64,000 bases of DNA, from assembly GCF_024055635.1 (NCBI RefSeq), contig NZ_JAMXMB010000042.1:1-64000 (forward strand), read 5' to 3'. Made by a program: the position numbers and the translations under genes. The notes beneath the pieces were generated by a model. It did no database searches, was not told the origin of the DNA, and saw only the letters and a list, made by a program, of their open reading frames with translations. Within the stretch, counting starts at the first letter, position 1, and the number at the start of each line of letters is the position of its first letter. This document shows positions 59,228 through 64,000 of this stretch, one piece after another. The DNA comes from Microbacterium yannicii (GTDB lineage: Bacteria > Actinomycetota > Actinomycetes > Actinomycetales > Microbacteriaceae).

Positions 59228-60151
59228 GTGAACCTCGAACAACTTCGTGCCTTCGTCACCGTCGCGCAGCTGGGAAACTTCACCCGCGCCGCCGAGCAGC
59301 TGCATCTGGCTCAGCCGTCGCTGAGCCGGCAGATCGGGGCGCTCGAACAGGACCTCGGCGGCGAGCTGTTCACTCGGGCGCGCACGGGCAGCACGCTCAC
59401 CGCGGCCGGTGAGGCGCTGCTGCCGCTGGCTCGCCGCATGCTGGCGGACGCGGCATCCGTTCGACGCGAACTGGACGCGCTGGCGGGGCTCAGGCGCGGG
59501 CGGGTGCGCCTCGGCGCCACTCCCACGCTGTGCATCAGCCTCGTCGCCGAGGCGCTGACCGCGTTCCACGCGGCGCATCCGGCGATCGAGTTGCATCTCA
59601 CCGAGCGCGGCTCCCGCGGGCTGCTCGACGCCCTCGCCAGTGGTGAGCTTGACCTCGCCGTCATCACGACGTCGGGTGCGCCATCCACCGAGAAGTTCAC
59701 GGTGACCCCGCTCCTCGTCGAGGAGCTCGTCGTCGTCTCATCGAGCGACGCGCCGCCGCTCACGGCACACGAGAGCATCCCGCTGGCGGAGGTCGCGGAG
59801 CTGCCGCAGATCGTGTTCAGCTCGTCGTACGACCTGCGCACGACGACCGACGCGGCCTTCGCGGCCGCCGGGCTGACACCCCGCACCGTCATCGAGGGGG
59901 CGGAGATGGATGCCGTGCTCAGATTCGTGGAGCGAGCGGTCGGCGTCGCCATCGTGCCCGCGATGGTGCTGATCGAGCGCAAGGGTCTGCGAGCGGTGCG
60001 TCTGTCCCAGCCGACGCTCACGCGAACGATCAGCATCGCGCGGGTACCTGACATCGCGCCTTCGCCGGCGGCCGAGGTCATGCAGCGGGCGATCGCCGGC
60101 ACCGCCGCGGCGTGGGCGGCGCGCCCCGAGGCCACCATGCGGCTCGCCTGA
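59228..60151 (+). CDS. LysR family transcriptional regulator
   Basis: A 307-residue LTTR: N-terminal helix-turn-helix (NLEQLRAFVTVAQLGNFTRAAEQLHLAQPSLSRQI spans about 2-36) and a periplasmic-binding-like effector domain from about residue 90. The divergent arrangement and the T-N11-A site point to control of the flavoprotein gene by an unknown small molecule. GTG 59228; longer upstream frames overlap the flavoprotein. Confidence 0.93.
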   Translation: MNLEQLRAFVTVAQLGNFTRAAEQLHLAQPSLSRQIGALEQDLGGELFTRARTGSTLTAAGEALLPLARRMLADAASVRRELDALAGLRRGRVRLGATPTLCISLVAEALTAFHAAHPAIELHLTERGSRGLLDALASGELDLAVITTSGAPSTEKFTVTPLLVEELVVVSSSDAPPLTAHESIPLAEVAELPQIVFSSSYDLRTTTDAAFAAAGLTPRTVIEGAEMDAVLRFVERAVGVAIVPAMVLIERKGLRAVRLSQPTLTRTISIARVPDIAPSPAAEVMQRAIAGTAAAWAARPEATMRLA

Positions 60152-60221
60152 ACGGCGACGCCGGACGATACCGCCACCAGATCCTGGGGAGGCATCGCCC
60201 GGCGTCGGCCGGCGCTGAGGG

Positions 60222-61616
60222 CTAGTGGTGGAAGCTGCCCGCCTCTTCCTCGGTCATGGAGTTGACGATGGGGTGCTTGTCGAAGTGCTCGATCGCCGCC
60301 CGGTAGTCGGCCATCAGGAGCGACGCCTCGTCCCGCCCGAAGCCCTGCCGTACCAGGATGCGCTGCACGGGGAGGTCCTGACGGTCAGCGGGCATCGTGT
60401 ACGCGGGCACCTGCCAGCCGCGCGTGCGCAGCCGGTCGGCGAGGTCGAACAGCGTGAACGGGTGGTCGACTCCGTCCTTGAGCTTCCATGAGACGGCCGG
60501 GATGCCGGACTCGGCGCCGCCGTTGTTGATGATGTCGAAGTGGCCGAGCTTGGCGATCTCCTCGGCGAGGAACATCGACGTGTCGTGGCAGGACTGGTGC
60601 ACCTTGCGGTACCCCTCGCGTCCGAGTCGCATGAAGTTGTAGTACTGCGCGACGATCTGGCCGCCGGGGCGCGAGAAGTTCAACGCGAATGTCGGCATGT
60701 TGCCGCCGAGGTAGTTCACATTGAAGATCAGGTCCTCGGGCAGCTCGGCGGCATCGCGCCACACCACCCAGCCGACGCCGAGTGGAGCCAGGCCGAACTT
60801 GTGCCCGGACGTGTTGATCGACTTCACCCGCGGCAGCCGGAAGTCCCACACCAGCTCGGGCAGGGTGAACGGGGCGATGAAGCCGCCGCTCGCGCCGTCG
60901 ACGTGGATGGGGATGTCGAGCCCCTTCTCCTCCTGCAGCTTGTCGAGCGCGTCGCTGACCTCGTGCACCGGCTCGTACTGGCCCGTGAAGGTGACGCCCA
61001 GCGTCGGCACGACGCCGATGGTGTTCTCGTCGACCCGCTTGATCACCTCGTCGGCGTTCATGATGAAGCGGTCGCCCTCCATCGGGATCTCGCGCAGCTC
61101 GACGTCCCAGTACCGCGCGAACTTGTGCCAGCAGACCTGGACCGGACCGCAGATCATGTTCGGCTTGTCGGTCGGCTTGCCGGCCGCGCGCTGACGCGCC
61201 CGCCAGTTCCAGAGGAGTGCCATCCCGCCGAGCATGGCCGCCTCGCTGGAGCCCGTCGTCGAGGTGCCGAGGGTGTTCTCCGCATCGGGCGAGTTCCAGA
61301 GGTCGGCGAGGATGTGGACGCAGCGCGCCTCGATCTCGGCGGTCTGCGGGTACTCGTCCTTGTCGATCATGTTCTTGTCGAGCGTGTCGGCCATGATCGA
61401 CCGGATCTCCGGCTCGAGCCACGTCTGGCAGAACGTCGCGAGGTTCTGGCGGGAATTGCCGTCGAGCATCAGCTCGTCGGTCACCACCTGGTACGCGTGG
61501 GCAGCCAGATGCTCTTTCTGCGGCATCCGATATTTCGGCAGCGATACCGACAGGTCTCCCGAGGCGAAGACCTCATCAAGCAGCTCGTCGCGGACGTCAT
61601 CCTTCTTATGCAGCAT
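60222..61616 (-). CDS. gadB: Glutamate decarboxylase
   Basis: PLP enzyme converting glutamate to GABA with consumption of a proton. The 464-residue product has TSTTGSSEAAMLG, HVDGASGGFIAPF and the PLP lysine Lys273 in SGHKFGLAP. The C-terminus ends in SFHH; in E. coli GadB a near-terminal His plugs the active site at neutral pH, so a similar pH switch is plausible. It lies 16 bases after the antiporter gene, forming a glutamate-dependent acid-resistance operon. Confidence 0.96.
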   Translation of the reverse strand: MLHKKDDVRDELLDEVFASGDLSVSLPKYRMPQKEHLAAHAYQVVTDELMLDGNSRQNLATFCQTWLEPEIRSIMADTLDKNMIDKDEYPQTAEIEARCVHILADLWNSPDAENTLGTSTTGSSEAAMLGGMALLWNWRARQRAAGKPTDKPNMICGPVQVCWHKFARYWDVELREIPMEGDRFIMNADEVIKRVDENTIGVVPTLGVTFTGQYEPVHEVSDALDKLQEEKGLDIPIHVDGASGGFIAPFTLPELVWDFRLPRVKSINTSGHKFGLAPLGVGWVVWRDAAELPEDLIFNVNYLGGNMPTFALNFSRPGGQIVAQYYNFMRLGREGYRKVHQSCHDTSMFLAEEIAKLGHFDIINNGGAESGIPAVSWKLKDGVDHPFTLFDLADRLRTRGWQVPAYTMPADRQDLPVQRILVRQGFGRDEASLLMADYRAAIEHFDKHPIVNSMTEEEAGSFHH

Positions 61617-61632
61617 TTTCGTGGTCTCCGGG

Positions 61633-63132
61633 TCAGTTCGCGGTGGTCGTGGGAGTGGATGCCGGTGCAGGGGCTGCGGCGTCGGTGACGCCCGCCTCCT
61701 CGGCCGAGTGTTCGTGGACCTCGTCGGGATAGACCTTCCAGCTCTCCTTTCGGAAGGCGTAGATGATGAACGGCCAGATGCCGAGCACGACGATGCCGCC
61801 GACCAGCAGCAGCGTGTAGCCGAGCTGGCCCATGGTGCTGCCTTCGGGCTCGACGAAGCCGATCAGGAGGGCCAGCAGGCTCGCGAGGAACCCGAGCCAG
61901 CCGATGAAGCCCATCGCCGGCGTGCGGAAGCCGCGCTTCACGTCGGGGTGCGAGCGGCGGAGTTTGAGCGCCGCGAGGAACATCATCATGTACATGATCA
62001 GGTAGAGCTGCACGGCCATCGCGGAGAAGATCCAGAACACGCTCTGCACCGACGGCACGATCGCGAACAGCACGGCGAGGATTGTCACGAGGATGCCCTG
62101 CACGACCATGATCGGCACCTGCATGCCGTTCTTGTTCGTCTTCTGCAGGCTCGGCGGCAGGTAACCCTGACGTCCCACCAGCAGGAGCCCCTTGCTCGGA
62201 CCGGGGATCCACGTCACGACGGAGGCGAGGATGCCGAACACGATCAGCAGCGCCATCACCGTCGTCATCCACGGCACGCCGAGCTGGCCGAAGAACACGT
62301 CGAACGCCTGCAGCACGCCCTGCGTCAAGTTGATGCTCGACGAATCCACCCCGACCGAGATCGCGAGCGTCGGGAAGATGAACACGATCAGGATGATGAT
62401 CGCCGACAGCAGGATGGCCTTCGGGAACTGCTTGCCCGGCTTGTCCATCTCGTTGACGTGCACCGCGTTCATCTCCATGCCCGCGTAAGAGAGGAAGTTG
62501 CTGACGATCAGGACGATGCTTGCGATGCCCGTCCACGTCGGCAGCCATTGCCCCTCGGACGCGGGCGGGAGCTCCGACTTGCCGCCCGAGCTCAGGAACA
62601 GGATGGCGAAGAGCACCAGACCCAGCGACGGCACGATCGTGCCCGCGATGAAACCCCACTTGCCCACGCCGGCGAAGGACTTCACCCCGCCGAAGGCGAT
62701 CAACGTCGACAGCCAGTAGACGACCAGGATCACAAGACCGGTGAACAGACCGTTGTTGGCAAGCGCGGGGTTGAAGACATAGGCCAGCGCCGACGCGAAG
62801 AACGCCAGCTGAGCCGGATACCACACCACGTTCTGCATCCACTGCTGCCAGATGGCGCTGAAGCCGATCCGATCGCCGAACGCCTCCTTCACCCAGACGA
62901 ACACGCCGCCCTTCCAGCCGCTCGCGAGCTCCGCGGCGACCAGCGCCACCGGGATCATGAACACGATCGCGGGGAGGACGTACAAGAAGATCGAGGCCCA
63001 GCCATAGCCGGCCATCGCCGGCAGTCCGCGAACACTCGCGACGGCCGTGGCGATGAGGATCGCCATCGTGATCCACGACATTCCTGTCGTCTTTGCGTGA
63101 ACCGACGTCGTCGGGCGCTTCACATCAGCCAT
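61633..63132 (-). CDS. gadC: Glutamate/GABA antiporter (APC superfamily)
   Basis: A 499-residue APC-fold transporter with about twelve helices: ITMAILIATAVASVRGLPAMA (helix 1), GGVFVWVKEAFG, NFLSYAGMEMNAVHVNEM and IPGPSKGLL. It resembles GadC-type glutamate:GABA exchangers; gene order with gadB supports the substrate. The C-terminal tail (from about 470) is acidic/Ala-Pro-Thr-rich and might be the pH-sensing plug, as in E. coli GadC, though not similar in sequence. Confidence 0.9.
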   Translation of the reverse strand: MADVKRPTTSVHAKTTGMSWITMAILIATAVASVRGLPAMAGYGWASIFLYVLPAIVFMIPVALVAAELASGWKGGVFVWVKEAFGDRIGFSAIWQQWMQNVVWYPAQLAFFASALAYVFNPALANNGLFTGLVILVVYWLSTLIAFGGVKSFAGVGKWGFIAGTIVPSLGLVLFAILFLSSGGKSELPPASEGQWLPTWTGIASIVLIVSNFLSYAGMEMNAVHVNEMDKPGKQFPKAILLSAIIILIVFIFPTLAISVGVDSSSINLTQGVLQAFDVFFGQLGVPWMTTVMALLIVFGILASVVTWIPGPSKGLLLVGRQGYLPPSLQKTNKNGMQVPIMVVQGILVTILAVLFAIVPSVQSVFWIFSAMAVQLYLIMYMMMFLAALKLRRSHPDVKRGFRTPAMGFIGWLGFLASLLALLIGFVEPEGSTMGQLGYTLLLVGGIVVLGIWPFIIYAFRKESWKVYPDEVHEHSAEEAGVTDAAAPAPASTPTTTAN

Positions 63133-63482
63133 TGGAACCCCTTACACAGACGTGGCCCCCCAGGGCCTGGAATGGGGTCGTCGGCGGACTGTTGGCGAGG
63201 TTCGTCGGCGACGTTACGCACCATGCCTACTCCCGGCTTCGATGCGCTGTCAATCAAATTCACCGACAATTCGATGGCGGGGCGGAAAAGGCTGTTTGCC
63301 CTTGGCGACAATCACTTTCTCTGCGTGATGACATCTGCCGGGTGCCGTCGCACTTTCGCGATAAGTGATGCGAGGGACGCCGACGGCCCGGCGCAGGTGT
63401 GACGTCCCGGCGAGCTCGACACCTTTTTCCGGCGTTGTCAACGCCCACGAAAACCCCGGAAGAGGATGCCCATTGTCCACGC
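63133..63482. other. Gap of about 350 bases upstream of the gad operon
   Basis: No convincing gene. It is the least GC-rich intergenic stretch here. On the minus strand TTGACA (63248-63253) and TAGGCA (63224-63229, 18-base spacer) form a plausible gad promoter with a leader of about 85 bases. The remaining 200 bases could carry acid-response control sites, but I see no clear palindrome. Confidence 0.5.
63224..63253 (-). promoter_or_regulatory. Probable gadC-gadB promoter
   Basis: TTGACA and TAGGCA on the minus strand with an 18-base spacer, about 90 bases upstream of the antiporter start. Confidence 0.5.
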
Positions 63483-63817
63483 ATGAAACATGTGAGCTAC
63501 GCGGACAGGGCACTGCTGATGGGCGACGATGCGGCGGACACTCTGCTCGAGTATGCCTGGCTGATCGCCGACAGCAGCGCGCCGACACGGTCACGCTGAA
63601 GTCGATCAGCCCCGACGGCAACACAGTGGATGCCTCGTTCCTGTTGGATGCCAGCACGATTCTGATGGTCGAGACCACCACCTCCGAGATGGAGACACCC
63701 GATAACAGTGAAGTGGTGCAGGACATGCGGGATCGGATCGACGCCATCACGCGACCGGTCAGCGTGGACGCGCAAGAGCCGCCGGACGCCGACTACGACC
63801 TCCCCGACGCGTTCTGA
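63483..63817 (+). pseudogene. Small conserved-type gene broken by a frameshift
   Basis: From ATG 63483 a frame encodes MKHVSYADRALLMGDDAA and continues to DSSA near 63575, then hits a stop at 63597. The +2-base frame from about 63578 reads DTVTLKSISPDGNTVDASF and runs smoothly to TGA 63817, ending PPDADYDLPDAF. One missing base in GCGCCGACACG (expected GCGGCCGAC, giving AAD) joins the two into a roughly 111-residue protein. Either a real inactivating deletion or a sequencing error in a CG run. No domain recognised. Confidence 0.7.
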
Positions 63818-63836
63818 CGGCGGGCCGCGGCTCCGA

Positions 63837-63862
63837 CGCGGAGACGGTCGGCGGTCTCCGCG
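63837..63862 (+). terminator. Hairpin after the frameshifted gene
   Basis: GCGGAGAC (63838-63845) pairs with GTCTCCGC (63854-63861), about 20 bases after the stop. Confidence 0.55.
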
Positions 63863-63956
63863 CGCCACGCCCTCGGGAGTGCCCGCGAGCAGGGGACGAT
63901 CTGTGCTTCACTTCCAGGTGGGGCCCGGCACGGACCGGGGGCTGGGAAGGGCGGTC

Positions 63957-64000
63957 GTGTCGACAATCGGTCACCTGCTGATCATCGCTGCCGCGGTGGC
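63957..64000 (+). CDS. Start of a further gene, cut by the window edge
   Basis: GTG 63957 with GGGAAGG upstream opens a frame MSTIGHLLIIAAAV that runs off the window. Fourteen hydrophobic residues suggest a membrane helix or signal peptide; nothing more can be said. Confidence 0.4.
   Translation, partial: MSTIGHLLIIAAAV

Noticed and set aside
63250..63750. A 166-codon frame on the minus strand near the gad operon
   Set aside because: It overlaps the frameshifted small gene and the AT-richer promoter region; composition is not protein-like.

Overview
The window is high-GC DNA, densely packed with short intergenic gaps. Gene content points to a Gram-positive actinobacterium, most likely Microbacterium or a close relative in the Microbacteriaceae: SenX3/RegX3 with PhoU, CarD beside a fused IspDF, cysS and rlmB, an IdeR-type iron regulator, XPB helicase with its helicase-associated partner, the imuA-imuB-dnaE2 mutasome, DUF3027, DUF3263, DUF4032 and WXG100 proteins. 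No phage, integrase, transposase, plasmid or CRISPR locus is visible, so this reads as ordinary chromosome with some accessory clusters.

Layout. 0-11.7 kb: phoU diverges from senX3-regX3 across a three-unit PHO-box-like array; then a lipoprotein, carD, ispDF, a GNAT enzyme, an EamA exporter, cysS-rlmB, an NAD(P)-binding protein and a DUF4032 kinase-fold protein. 11.7-20.4 kb: a sugar-type ABC ATPase, an anchored DsbA-fold protein that has lost its CxxC motif, tRNA-Thr, a DMT transporter, a CitE-like lyase, Bcp peroxiredoxin, MsrB with a nitroreductase, DUF2332, DUF3263, LytR_C and a cold-shock protein. 20.4-25.2 kb: groEL behind two CIRCE elements, a WXG100 protein and an OmpR-type two-component pair whose kinase seems to start at CTG. 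25.2-29.5 kb: a compact pterin cluster (cysteine-rich regulator, folE, FAD-dependent reductase, folP, RibD-like reductase). 29.5-35.3 kb: VOC protein, XPB and partner, a second cold-shock protein and DUF3027 with an extreme Asp/Ser/Glu tail. 35.4-44.3 kb: a TetR-controlled Dpp/Opp-type ABC importer ending in a GH3 glycosidase, probably for beta-linked oligosaccharides. 44.2-49.8 kb: serC, IdeR/DtxR, an M23 peptidase behind a structured leader, a possible small RNA, an HNH nuclease, and a MarR/EamA pair with palindromic operators. 49.8-56.3 kb: SOS-controlled mutasome. 56.4-64 kb: VOC protein, a LysR/flavoprotein pair, glutamate decarboxylase with antiporter, a frameshifted small gene and the start of one further gene.

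How the genes fit together. Several sets are self-contained: phosphate sensing, SOS mutagenesis, methionine sulfoxide and peroxide repair, oligosaccharide import and hydrolysis, glutamate-dependent acid resistance, and a pterin/flavin cluster under a putative Fe-S regulator.

Three sequence-level patterns cut across the genes. At least nine genes have a TAnnnT-like -10 element ending exactly six bases before the start codon, implying leaderless mRNAs. The heptamer GGATGCC (either strand) is strongly over-represented. Microbacterium-like palindromic repeats occur between genes and, in frame, inside dnaE2.
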